DNA of 5,015 bases, taken from assembly GCA_025449475.1 (NCBI GenBank), contig JANWJM010000023.1, positions 1 through 5,015 of the forward strand. The letters run 5' to 3'. This stretch comes from Thermoactinomycetaceae bacterium (GTDB lineage: Bacteria; Bacillota; Bacilli; Thermoactinomycetales; Thermoactinomycetaceae). The notes under the pieces are model-generated. The model saw nothing but the letters and a program-made list of their open reading frames with translations, did not search any database and was not told the DNA's origin. The position numbers and the translations under genes are program-made. This document shows positions 1 to 5,015 of the stretch, one piece after another (the stretch's first letter is position 1; each line of letters opens with the position of its first letter).

Positions 1-443
1 ATGGTCTATTCGCACTATTGGCAGCGATCATGATGTTTTTTCCTTCAAAAGGATTGGATGATCGTTCATTGGATCAGGTCACATTTCACAAAGGACTTGC
101 TGTGATGCTCTCTTTATTGGTCGGGGTGGTTTCTGGGATTGTTGGTGCGGCGGGAGCATTTTTATTGGTTCCGATTATGCTTGTCGTTCTAAAAATCCCA
201 ACGAGAATGACTATCGCTTCCTCATTAGCCATTACATGTATCTCGTCGATCGGTGTAGCGATTGGAAAGGTGACAACTGGGCAAGTCGAACTCTTGCCTT
301 CACTGATCATGGTGATTGCCAGTCTCATCGCTTCCCCACTGGGAGGGATGATCGGGAAGAAGATGGATACCAAACTCCTTCAAATCATTCTAGCGATCAT
401 CATTTCAGCAACGGCGGTTCAGATTTGGATCAATCTGATATAA
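1..443 (+). CDS. TauE/SafE-family sulfite/anion exporter, C-terminal part (5' end outside window)
   Basis: The frame is open from the left edge (first full codon at base 3) to TAA at 441-443, giving 146 visible residues. TauE/SafE permeases usually have about 250-270 residues, so roughly the C-terminal half is seen. Visible residues 43-57 (VSGIVGAAGAFLLVP) match the glycine-rich signature that opens each half of these two-repeat membrane proteins, followed by a conserved proline and the small-residue stretch IASSLAIT. Hydrophobic segments lie at about 31-65 (a pair), 72-88, 98-118 and 123-143, with short charged loops such as GKKMDTK between them. Known members move sulfite, sulfonates or related organic anions across the cytoplasmic membrane; the substrate here cannot be told. 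The true start lies upstream; an in-frame TTG at base 18 is not credible because homology continues before it. A terminator follows 24 bases after the stop, so this is the last gene of its transcript. Confidence 0.85.
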   Translation, partial: GLFALLAAIMMFFPSKGLDDRSLDQVTFHKGLAVMLSLLVGVVSGIVGAAGAFLLVPIMLVVLKIPTRMTIASSLAITCISSIGVAIGKVTTGQVELLPSLIMVIASLIASPLGGMIGKKMDTKLLQIILAIIISATAVQIWINLI

Positions 444-466
444 GAAAAGAGGATGGTTGGAATAGT

Positions 467-503
467 GGGCAATTTGCCGTTCGGTGAATTGTCTTTTCTT
501 TTT
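467..503 (+). terminator. Intrinsic terminator of the TauE/SafE-like gene
   Basis: Bases 467-478 pair with 483-494 in a 12-bp stem that includes several G-T wobble pairs, closed by a GTTC loop (479-482). A T-rich run (TTTCTTTTT, 495-503) follows directly. Position 24 bases after the stop codon fits a rho-independent terminator for the upstream gene. Confidence 0.75.
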
Positions 504-576
504 CAGGTCAAAAATTATACAATGGAATCAATATCTTTCTATTAAGAGGCAGAAAAATTAAATTGAACCTGAAAAA
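499..576. repeat. Spaced inverted repeat upstream of the six-helix membrane protein gene
   Basis: TTTTTCAGGT at 499-508 is the exact reverse complement of ACCTGAAAAA at 567-576. Pairing extends three more bases (509-511 with 563-565) across a one-base bulge at 566. The arms enclose about 51 bases of AT-rich sequence without a credible gene. It could fold as a long hairpin in RNA, or be chance in AT-rich DNA, since its left arm overlaps the T-run of the preceding terminator. Confidence 0.35.
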
Positions 577-605
577 TGGGTAGCTTTGTGCGATCATAAT
601 ATAGA

Positions 606-614
606 GGGGAGGGA
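606..614 (+). promoter_or_regulatory. Strong Shine-Dalgarno site that sets a TTG start
   Basis: GGGGAGGGA lies five bases before TTG at 620. There is no ATG in frame near it, and the GTG at 616-618 is in another frame, so the purine-rich site supports TTG 620 as the real start. Confidence 0.7.
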
Positions 615-619
615 AGTGT

Positions 620-1162
620 TTGAATCTTGATCAATTAAGACGTGAGTGTTCAATTCGAGGGAAGAACGGGATCTCCTTTTTACTTTCGGGATGGGTTCTG
701 TGGCTTGTCTATGGAATGGTTTATCGACAAGCGCTTGATGTACAAATAAAAAATGCTATCTTGTTGATGTTGACGGGATTGTTATTCCCATTGGCAATTG
801 GATTCTCGCGATTGATTCGAGCCGATTGGAAGCTTCAAGGGCACCCATTGAGAGGATTAGGCTTTATTTTAAATCTTGCCCAATTTATCTACTTTCCGCT
901 GGTCTTTTGGACATTGATCGATGATCCCGATAAAATGTTGATGGTCTTTGCCGTGATTACAGGTGCACATTTTTTCCCTTATGGTTGGTTTTATCAGGCA
1001 CGGGGTTATTATGTGATGGCTCCCATCATGTCCCTTGTTGTTATGATAATCGGTTGGAACGTTGATTCCTCAATGTTATGGATGATTCCTGCGGCCATGA
1101 CGTTATTGCTGATCATTTTGATCGTCTGGTTATGGGTTGATTATAAAAGAAAGGTCGCTTAG
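620..1162 (+). CDS. Six-helix integral membrane protein of unknown function (DUF7010-like)
   Basis: A 180-residue protein starting at TTG 620 behind a strong ribosome binding site and ending at TAG. The N-terminal 16 residues are charged (MNLDQLRRECSIRGKNG). Six hydrophobic segments follow at about 18-35, 44-63, 79-99, 106-122, 131-148 and 153-174, and the tail DYKRKVA is basic, as expected of a cytoplasmic end. The motif GAHFFPYGWFYQ at 115-126, together with the early LRRE...G..FLLSG...WL pattern, resembles what I recall of Bacillus proteins grouped as DUF7010. That assignment is from memory and moderate. No enzyme or transporter motif is visible and no function should be assigned. It sits alone: a terminator lies between it and the upstream permease, and the next gene faces it. 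I find no promoter with acceptable -35/-10 spacing in 504-605. Confidence 0.8.
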   Translation: MNLDQLRRECSIRGKNGISFLLSGWVLWLVYGMVYRQALDVQIKNAILLMLTGLLFPLAIGFSRLIRADWKLQGHPLRGLGFILNLAQFIYFPLVFWTLIDDPDKMLMVFAVITGAHFFPYGWFYQARGYYVMAPIMSLVVMIIGWNVDSSMLWMIPAAMTLLLIILIVWLWVDYKRKVA

Positions 1163-1177
1163 GTGATTCTATTTTTT

Positions 1178-1211
1178 AAAAAAAACTCCCGAATTCTATT
1201 TAGAATTCGGG
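1178..1211 (-). terminator. Intrinsic terminator of the beta-helix protein gene
   Basis: Bases 1188-1197 and 1202-1211 form a perfect 10-bp stem (CCCGAATTCT with its complement) around a 4-base loop. Read on the minus strand, the stem is followed by AG and eight T residues (complement of 1178-1185). It begins 10 bases after the TAA at 1223-1221. On the plus strand no T-run follows the stem, so it is mainly a minus-strand terminator, though the hairpin could also end the convergent 620-1162 transcript. Confidence 0.85.
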
Positions 1212-1220
1212 ATGCAAATC

Positions 1221-1808
1221 TTAAGGGCGATCCTCCATCATCTGGCTCATTTGCAGCTGGTAGTTGTTGGGCAACAACTTTACTTCGTAAGTAGTGCTCG
1301 TCTTAGTGTGGACTGCTGTCCAAAGGGTTTTATCAACCCTCGTGATTTCAAGAGAGCCTCTACGGGTTGTTAGACCAACAGGCATCGCCTGAAGACCTTT
1401 GGTGCTCAAAATCCCATCGCGGAAAAGAATAACTGTTGCGATGGCAGTGCCTTGGAAATCTTGGTGGATTTTTACCGTTGAGCCGATTGCTCGTCCAAAT
1501 AGCTTATTGCCGATGTCGATGATACCAAACAAGGCTTTGCATTCGCCGAAAACGTTATTGTCGACGGTAATGTTGCCCCTATGTGCATTGCATTTGCCGT
1601 TGCAATCCCCCTTGATGGTGATGTCACCAGATTGCCTGGTCTCAATCTGGCATTTGTCGGCAATGTCCCCCAGGATGACGACATTGCCATCCGTTACGAG
1701 GATGTTGATAAATTGACCATTAGGGTCCATTTCAACGTTTGTCTGTTCAGCGAGCAAGGTCTTTCCTTTGACATACACACGACCGTTTTTGCGCTCTTTG
1801 CTAATCAT
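1221..1808 (-). CDS. Beta-helix (bactofilin/FapA-like) protein with stacked cysteines, function unknown
   Basis: A 195-residue soluble protein with no signal peptide or membrane segment. ATG 1808-1806 is preceded by AGAGG four bases upstream, a rather close spacing. From residue 41 the chain falls into glycine-started rungs at G41, G61, G78 and G95 (20, 17 and 17 residues apart), with a looser rung near 110. At offset +2 the residues are V43, I63, I80, I97; at +4 I45, I65, V82, I99; at +8 I49, C69, V86, L103; and at +12 C53, C73, C90, A107. Such inward stacking is the hallmark of a right-handed beta-helix, as in bactofilins and the DUF342 domain of FapA. Flanking parts (1-40 and about 145-195) look beta-rich but are unrecognised, and the last residues are acidic and Met-rich. 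Bactofilins form cytoskeletal polymers and FapA-like proteins scaffold envelope or flagellar processes; neither role is shown here. The gene is a single unit between a convergent and a divergent neighbour, ends in a strong terminator, and lacks GATC sites. Confidence 0.8.
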   Translation of the reverse strand: MISKERKNGRVYVKGKTLLAEQTNVEMDPNGQFINILVTDGNVVILGDIADKCQIETRQSGDITIKGDCNGKCNAHRGNITVDNNVFGECKALFGIIDIGNKLFGRAIGSTVKIHQDFQGTAIATVILFRDGILSTKGLQAMPVGLTTRRGSLEITRVDKTLWTAVHTKTSTTYEVKLLPNNYQLQMSQMMEDRP

Positions 1809-2061
1809 TTTGCCTCTACTTGATGTAGTCGCCGAGCCTATTGAGGAAGCAACTGCTACTTCTCAGTAGACTAAACCGTCACATTATCTTTAGGAAACCA
1901 TATTTTATGGGAAAAATCAATCGACTCTTTAGAAAGATAAAATATTTACGATAAACGGAATTTGAAGCGAGGATGGGTTGGTTTGGTTTTTTTTTACGCA
2001 AGAATAGGGAAGAGAGAAGGAAGGATGTTGGAAGAAAAATAGATAGGGAGTGTCATATACG

Positions 2062-2742
2062 ATGCGAATAGAAGTTTGGTCAGATTTTGTCTGCCCTTTT
2101 TGCTATATTGGCAAGCGAAGGTGAGAGCAGGCAATTGATGAGTTTGAACATGGTCATGAGGTCAAAATTGAATATAGAAGCGATCAGTTAGATCCAAGGG
2201 CAGAATACAAAGCTGAGAAAAGTTTTTATGAGATATTTTCTGAGTTGAAACATCTATCGGTTGAGCAAGCCAGAACACTCAATGAACAGGTAGCTGCTCA
2301 AGCGGAAACGGTAGGACTTACTTATCGTTTTGATACCATGAAATATACCAATACGTATGATGCACATCGTATTGCCAAGTATGCTGGAGAACAAGGAAAA
2401 GGGAAAGAGTTTGTTGAGCGTGTCTTCTATGCTTACTTTACAGCATCGAAATTGATCAGTGATCCTCAAACATTGATCGAGCTGGCGCGTGAAGTCGACT
2501 TGGATCCTATTCGTGTCGAACAGATCTTACAGTCTGATCAGTATCAACAAGAGATTCAGCATGATATTCAGACTGCTGCTCAAATGGATGTAAAGGGTGT
2601 CCCTTTTTTTGTGTTCAATGAAAAATATGCGCTCTCTGGAGCTCAGCCTACCGAGCTCTTCTTACAAACACTGAGAAAAGTATGGAAAGAAGCGAAGCAG
2701 AGCCAAACCTCGCCATTGAATAACACAGCGGAACTCGAGTAA
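2062..2742 (+). pseudogene. DsbA-family (FrnE-like) thiol oxidoreductase, interrupted by an in-frame TGA
   Basis: Translation from ATG 2062 gives MRIEVWSDFVCPFCYIGKRR, then TGA at 2122-2124, then 205 further open codons to TAA 2740-2742. AGGGAG at 2045-2050 lies 11 bases before the ATG, a long spacing. The N-terminus is the typical FrnE opening with the CPFC redox motif (codons 11-14). After the stop come the helical insert (including NTYDAHRIAKYA) and KGVPFFVFNEKYALSGAQP, with the cis-proline at codon 181, as in intact relatives of about 210-240 residues. These cytoplasmic thioredoxin-fold proteins handle disulfide exchange or isomerisation; the substrate is unknown. The stop replaces a residue just after the CxxC helix, so termination yields a 20-residue peptide, and any restart downstream would lack CPFC. 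The first downstream in-frame TTG (2245) has no good ribosome binding site. TGA is a normal stop elsewhere here (the exporter gene). A recent nonsense mutation or a base-call error is most likely. Confidence 0.85.
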
Positions 2743-2769
2743 AAGAGAATAATCATTAACAGTTGCATC

Positions 2770-2810
2770 GGAAGGGTCTCTGACATGAAAGTGTCAGAGC
2801 CTTCCTTTTT
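2770..2810 (+). terminator. Intrinsic terminator after the DsbA-family gene
   Basis: CTCTGACA (2778-2785) pairs with TGTCAGAG (2792-2799) around the loop TGAAAG, and GGAAGG (2770-2775) pairs with CCTTCC (2800-2805), with two unpaired bases at 2776-2777. TTTTT follows at 2806-2810. A 14-bp GC-containing stem plus a T-run is a strong rho-independent signal, and it separates this gene from the downstream exporter. Confidence 0.92.
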
Positions 2811-2830
2811 CCATGATGATGAAAGAGCTT

Positions 2831-2846
2831 ATCCAATAGATTGGAT
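2831..2846. promoter_or_regulatory. Perfect 16-bp palindrome, candidate operator for the exporter gene
   Basis: ATCCAAT-AG-ATTGGAT is a perfect inverted repeat with 7-bp arms and a 2-base centre, 38 bases before the ATG at 2884. Its size and place suit a dimeric repressor of the TetR or MarR kind, which often control DHA2 exporters. No regulator gene is in the window. A weak TTTCCA (2808-2813) and TATCCA (2830-2835) pair with 16-base spacing would place the -10 over the palindrome, but both boxes are poor matches. It is not the LmrA/QxdR box of Bacillus subtilis as I remember it. Confidence 0.4.
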
Positions 2847-2866
2847 CAATAGCAACTGACCATGAA

Positions 2867-2873
2867 AAAGGAG
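2867..2873 (+). promoter_or_regulatory. Ribosome binding site of the exporter, deciding between TTG and ATG starts
   Basis: AAAGGAG ends at 2873. It is 4 bases from an in-frame TTG (2878) and 10 bases from an ATG (2884). The ATG is the better codon and its spacing is tolerable, so ATG 2884 is preferred; TTG 2878 would add only two residues (MQ). Confidence 0.65.
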
Positions 2874-2883
2874 ATTTTTGCAA

Positions 2884-4392
2884 ATGAAGAAGGAAACCAA
2901 ACCGTCGTATGGGATGATGGCTATCCTTATGACGGGGGCTTTTATGGCCATCCTCACCAATACATTGCTCAATAATGCATTGCCAGCGATTATGAACGAT
3001 CTGAAAGTGAGTGCACCAACCGTTCAGTGGCTATCTTCAGGATTTATGTTGGTAAATGGAATGGTCATCCCCGCCACTGCATTTCTGATTCAAAAATATT
3101 CCGTAAGGCATTTGTATTTATGCGCCATTGGTTTATTCGCGATCGGTACATGGATTGGGGGATTTGCTCCCAATTTTCTGGTATTATTTATTGCTCGCTT
3201 GATCCAAGCGGTAGGAGCAGCAGTGATAATGCCATTGGTAATGAATGTACTGTTAACTACTTTTCCCATTGAAAAACGTGGATCAGCGATGGGGCTCTTT
3301 GGGCTTGTGATGGTTTTTGCACCGGCGATTGGTCCTACCCTTTCAGGTTGGATGGTTCAGCATTATCATTGGTCAGCCCTCTTTTTGATGTTGACTCCCC
3401 TGGTGTTGTTGATTTATTTCCTCGCCTTTTTTAAATTGCACGATCGCAAAGAAAAAGCCAATATTCACATGGATGGGCTCTCTTTGGTTTTATCAACGAT
3501 TGGCTTTGGCGGCGTTCTGTATGGGTTTAGTTCAGCAGGGAACGAAGGATGGCAATCACCAGTCGTCATTTCTACTATTATCATCGGTCTCTTTTTTACG
3601 GTGCTTTTTATTTGGCGTCAGCACCGAATCGAAAAACCCATGCTAAATTTTCGTATCTATCGTTCACCGATGTATGCCTTGTCATCAGCCATTTCGATAA
3701 CTTTGTCTATCTCGATGTTTTCTGCGATGCTGATATTGCCCATCTATCTACAAAATATTCGAGGGTTCACCCCACTTGAGTCAGGGCTACTCATGTTACC
3801 AGGTGCATTGATCATGGCTGTCATGTCACCGATCACCGGTATAATCTTCGATCGCTATGGCGCGAAGATCCTAACGATGACCGGATTGTCGATTGTATTG
3901 ATTACCACCTATTTCTTCACACAATTCAGCGCTTCGACCAACTATTTGACATTGATCATGATCTATTCTCTTCGAATGCTTGGGATTTCGATGGTGATGA
4001 TGCCTGTGATAACGACGGGACTTAATTGTTTATCGAAACAAGATTATCCACACGGCACAGCAATGAATCAGACGCTTCAACAAGTATCCGGCGCTTTTGG
4101 GGGATCGTTGATGATCTCCATCATGTCCACTCGATCGCAATTGCATGCAAAGGAGATGATTCACTCAACTGTTCTCTCTCCCTACGTTGATTGGGCTACA
4201 TGGAAACAACAAATGATGATCCATGCCACGATCAAAGGGATGAACGACTCCTTTTGGGTGGCAACAGGGATCGCCGCATTGGCCTTGATCCTTGCTACCT
4301 TTCTTAAAGAGGCCAGAGCGAAAAAGAGCTCAGCGAAACCCTCCAACCAGGTACAAGTAGTTGCCAAAGAATGGGGCTCCCATTCGTCGTGA
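2884..4392 (+). CDS. DHA2-family (EmrB/QacA, LmrB-like) multidrug efflux MFS transporter
   Basis: A complete 502-residue protein from ATG 2884 to TGA 4390-4392, the usual size of 14-helix DHA2 proton/drug antiporters of the cytoplasmic membrane. The opening helix carries LTNTLLNNALPAIMNDL and is followed by VQWLSSGFMLVNGMVIP, as in Bacillus LmrB. RLIQAVGAA (105-113) is the motif B arginine segment, and GLVMVFAPAIGPTLSGWMVQ (140-159) is the antiporter motif C in its DHA2 form. Degenerate motif A loops are at about 68-78 (LIQKYSVRHLY) and 320-330 (IIFDRYGAKIL). The second half keeps LPIYLQN..GFTPLESGLLMLPGA and HGTAMNQTLQQVSGAFGGSL. The tail from about 476 is hydrophilic and lysine/serine-rich. 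Family members export lincomycin, puromycin, dyes or cationic biocides, but specificity cannot be read from sequence, so no gene symbol is given. It is monocistronic, bounded by terminators on both sides, with a palindromic candidate operator upstream. Confidence 0.93.
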   Translation: MKKETKPSYGMMAILMTGAFMAILTNTLLNNALPAIMNDLKVSAPTVQWLSSGFMLVNGMVIPATAFLIQKYSVRHLYLCAIGLFAIGTWIGGFAPNFLVLFIARLIQAVGAAVIMPLVMNVLLTTFPIEKRGSAMGLFGLVMVFAPAIGPTLSGWMVQHYHWSALFLMLTPLVLLIYFLAFFKLHDRKEKANIHMDGLSLVLSTIGFGGVLYGFSSAGNEGWQSPVVISTIIIGLFFTVLFIWRQHRIEKPMLNFRIYRSPMYALSSAISITLSISMFSAMLILPIYLQNIRGFTPLESGLLMLPGALIMAVMSPITGIIFDRYGAKILTMTGLSIVLITTYFFTQFSASTNYLTLIMIYSLRMLGISMVMMPVITTGLNCLSKQDYPHGTAMNQTLQQVSGAFGGSLMISIMSTRSQLHAKEMIHSTVLSPYVDWATWKQQMMIHATIKGMNDSFWVATGIAALALILATFLKEARAKKSSAKPSNQVQVVAKEWGSHSS

Positions 4393-4405
4393 AAACAACC
4401 GAAAG

Positions 4406-4436
4406 AACCTCGGTCTCGTTTGAAAGACCGAGGTTT
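4406..4436 (+). terminator. Hairpin terminator after the exporter gene
   Basis: AACCTCGGTCT (4406-4416) pairs perfectly with AGACCGAGGTT (4425-4435) around an 8-base loop, starting 14 bases after the exporter stop. The T-run is short (TTT at 4434-4436, then CATCTC), but the 11-bp GC-rich stem is strong. The hairpin could also act as back-up for the convergent minus-strand gene. Confidence 0.7.
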
Positions 4437-4440
4437 CATC

Positions 4441-4475
4441 TCAAAAATAATAGAGCCCATCTGGCTTGAGCTCTA
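4441..4475 (-). terminator. Intrinsic terminator overlapping the stop codon of the phosphotransferase gene
   Basis: On the minus strand TAGAGC (4475-4470) pairs with GCTCTA (4456-4451), with a smaller inner CC/GG pairing, and is followed by TTATTTTTGA. The first three bases of the stem are the TAG stop codon itself, so the hairpin begins inside the reading frame's end. The stem is short, so confidence is moderate. Confidence 0.55.
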
Positions 4476-5015
4476 TGAAGTATGTAATTTCAGCGGATCA
4501 TAGCGAACAATTTCCTCAATCTGCTTGAACAATTGGTAAAAATCAAGGAAAAATTGGATTTGCTCTTCCCAGCCTTCATCCAAACTGGACTCGGAGAGAT
4601 ATCCTTCCATAAAGGAGAGCAAACAATGCTCTAAAAATTGTTGTTTATCTTCTGGTTGATAACTTTCTATGATATGAAAGATAGTAACAGCGATATCATA
4701 CGTATACCAATGATATTTCGCTTTTGAAAAGTCATACAGAATAAACTCTTTTTGTTTTGTCATGAGGAAATTATCCAAGTGAAGATCATTATGGATCAAT
4801 CCATAAGAATTTGTTGTTTTTTCAAATGATTCAATTTGTTCAATATACATAAACCACTTCTTCAGTAAATGTTCATCCACTAAAGAGAAATCACTCTGAT
4901 AGATCTCTCCTTCATTCCATTGATCAAATAATGTGTATTCTCGCAGCGACCGTCTCGAGTTGAAATGGAGTTTCCCAAGCAATTGTCCATATAATCGAAA
5001 AAAATGGTTATTTCC
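4473..5015 (-). CDS. Aminoglycoside phosphotransferase-fold (APH/choline kinase-like) kinase, C-terminal part
   Basis: The minus frame is open from the right edge (first visible residues GNNHFFRLYGQ) to TAG at 4475-4473, 180 residues; the start is outside the window. An in-frame TTG at 4982 is not the start because FFRLYGQLLGKLH is the conserved helix of this family. Visible residues 75-82 are HNDLHLDN, the Brenner-type catalytic loop: Asp77 (codon 4787-4785) is the expected catalytic base and Asn82 a metal ligand. LYDFSKAKYHWYTYDIA, beginning at about 93, supplies the Mg-binding Asp95 of the DFG-like motif and the typical YD-[IL]-A helix start. Relatives are about 300-340 residues and phosphorylate aminoglycosides, homoserine, choline, sugars or unknown metabolites. 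The context does not identify the substrate; the visible half lacks features that would let me call a resistance enzyme. It is convergent with the exporter gene (80 bases between stops), so they are not co-transcribed. Confidence 0.88.
   Translation of the reverse strand, partial: GNNHFFRLYGQLLGKLHFNSRRSLREYTLFDQWNEGEIYQSDFSLVDEHLLKKWFMYIEQIESFEKTTNSYGLIHNDLHLDNFLMTKQKEFILYDFSKAKYHWYTYDIAVTIFHIIESYQPEDKQQFLEHCLLSFMEGYLSESSLDEGWEEQIQFFLDFYQLFKQIEEIVRYDPLKLHTS

Noticed and set aside
453..545. A 30-codon plus-strand ORF starting at ATG 453
   Set aside because: It runs through the terminator stem of the upstream gene, its purine-rich stretch touches the ATG with no spacing, and the peptide shows nothing recognisable.
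595..603. CATAATATA, resembling a SigK-type -10 (CATAnnnTA)
   Set aside because: It lies next to the ribosome binding site, which would put the transcript start inside the Shine-Dalgarno site, and no matching -35 is present. Pairing CATAAT with TTGAAC at 563 gives a 26-base spacer, too long for SigA.
1399..1823. Plus-strand and alternate-frame ORFs over the beta-helix gene
   Set aside because: They are shadows: the minus-strand frame has regular structural repeats, an ATG with AGAGG upstream and a terminator, while the others lack any of these.
1883..1920. Possible minus-strand promoter for the beta-helix gene: CATAAAATA (1909-1901), GATAAT (1888-1883), TTGATT (1920-1915)
   Set aside because: None of the -10 candidates has a -35 at proper spacing, and the sporulation-sigma reading lacks its upstream element. 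The promoter is probably in this spacer but cannot be placed.
1987..1995. Run of nine T after G/T-rich sequence, as a possible terminator
   Set aside because: No stem precedes the T-run on the plus strand, so it is only a homopolymer in the spacer before the oxidoreductase gene.
2122..2124. TGA read as selenocysteine or tryptophan
   Set aside because: The redox cysteines are ordinary TGC codons at 11 and 14, the TGA is outside the motif, TGA ends the exporter gene, and tryptophans in the window use TGG. No downstream selenocysteine hairpin is evident.

Overview
The window looks like chromosomal DNA from a low-to-medium-GC, Gram-positive, Bacillales-type bacterium, possibly a bacillus or a Thermoactinomycetaceae relative. 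The reasons are strong purine-rich Shine-Dalgarno sites, use of TTG as a start codon, compact intrinsic terminators after most genes, and products resembling Bacillus families (a LmrB-like DHA2 exporter, a DUF7010-like membrane protein, a FrnE-type DsbA protein). The species cannot be fixed from the sequence. There is no rRNA, tRNA, CRISPR array, transposase or phage gene.

Layout. Bases 1-443 (+) hold the C-terminal half of a TauE/SafE-family membrane permease cut by the left edge, closed by a terminator at 467-503. Bases 620-1162 (+) encode a six-helix membrane protein of unknown function with a TTG start. Convergent to it, 1221-1808 (-) encodes a 195-residue protein whose middle is a clear beta-helix (bactofilin/FapA-like) with stacked cysteines. 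Divergent from that, 2062-2742 (+) is a FrnE-like DsbA-family oxidoreductase gene interrupted by one in-frame TGA at codon 21, followed by a strong terminator. Bases 2884-4392 (+) encode a complete 14-helix drug-efflux transporter with a perfect 16-bp palindrome just upstream. Convergent to it, 4473-5015 (-) is the C-terminal part of an aminoglycoside-phosphotransferase-fold kinase that runs off the right edge.

The genes form at least five separate transcription units, separated by terminators or by strand changes, so this is a set of single-gene accessory functions (anion export, drug export, thiol redox, small-molecule phosphorylation) rather than one operon. I see no convincing multi-gene novel system. 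The items most worth a second look are the nonsense codon in an otherwise intact oxidoreductase gene, the cysteine ladder in the beta-helix protein, and the absence of GATC across that protein's gene in a window otherwise rich in GATC.
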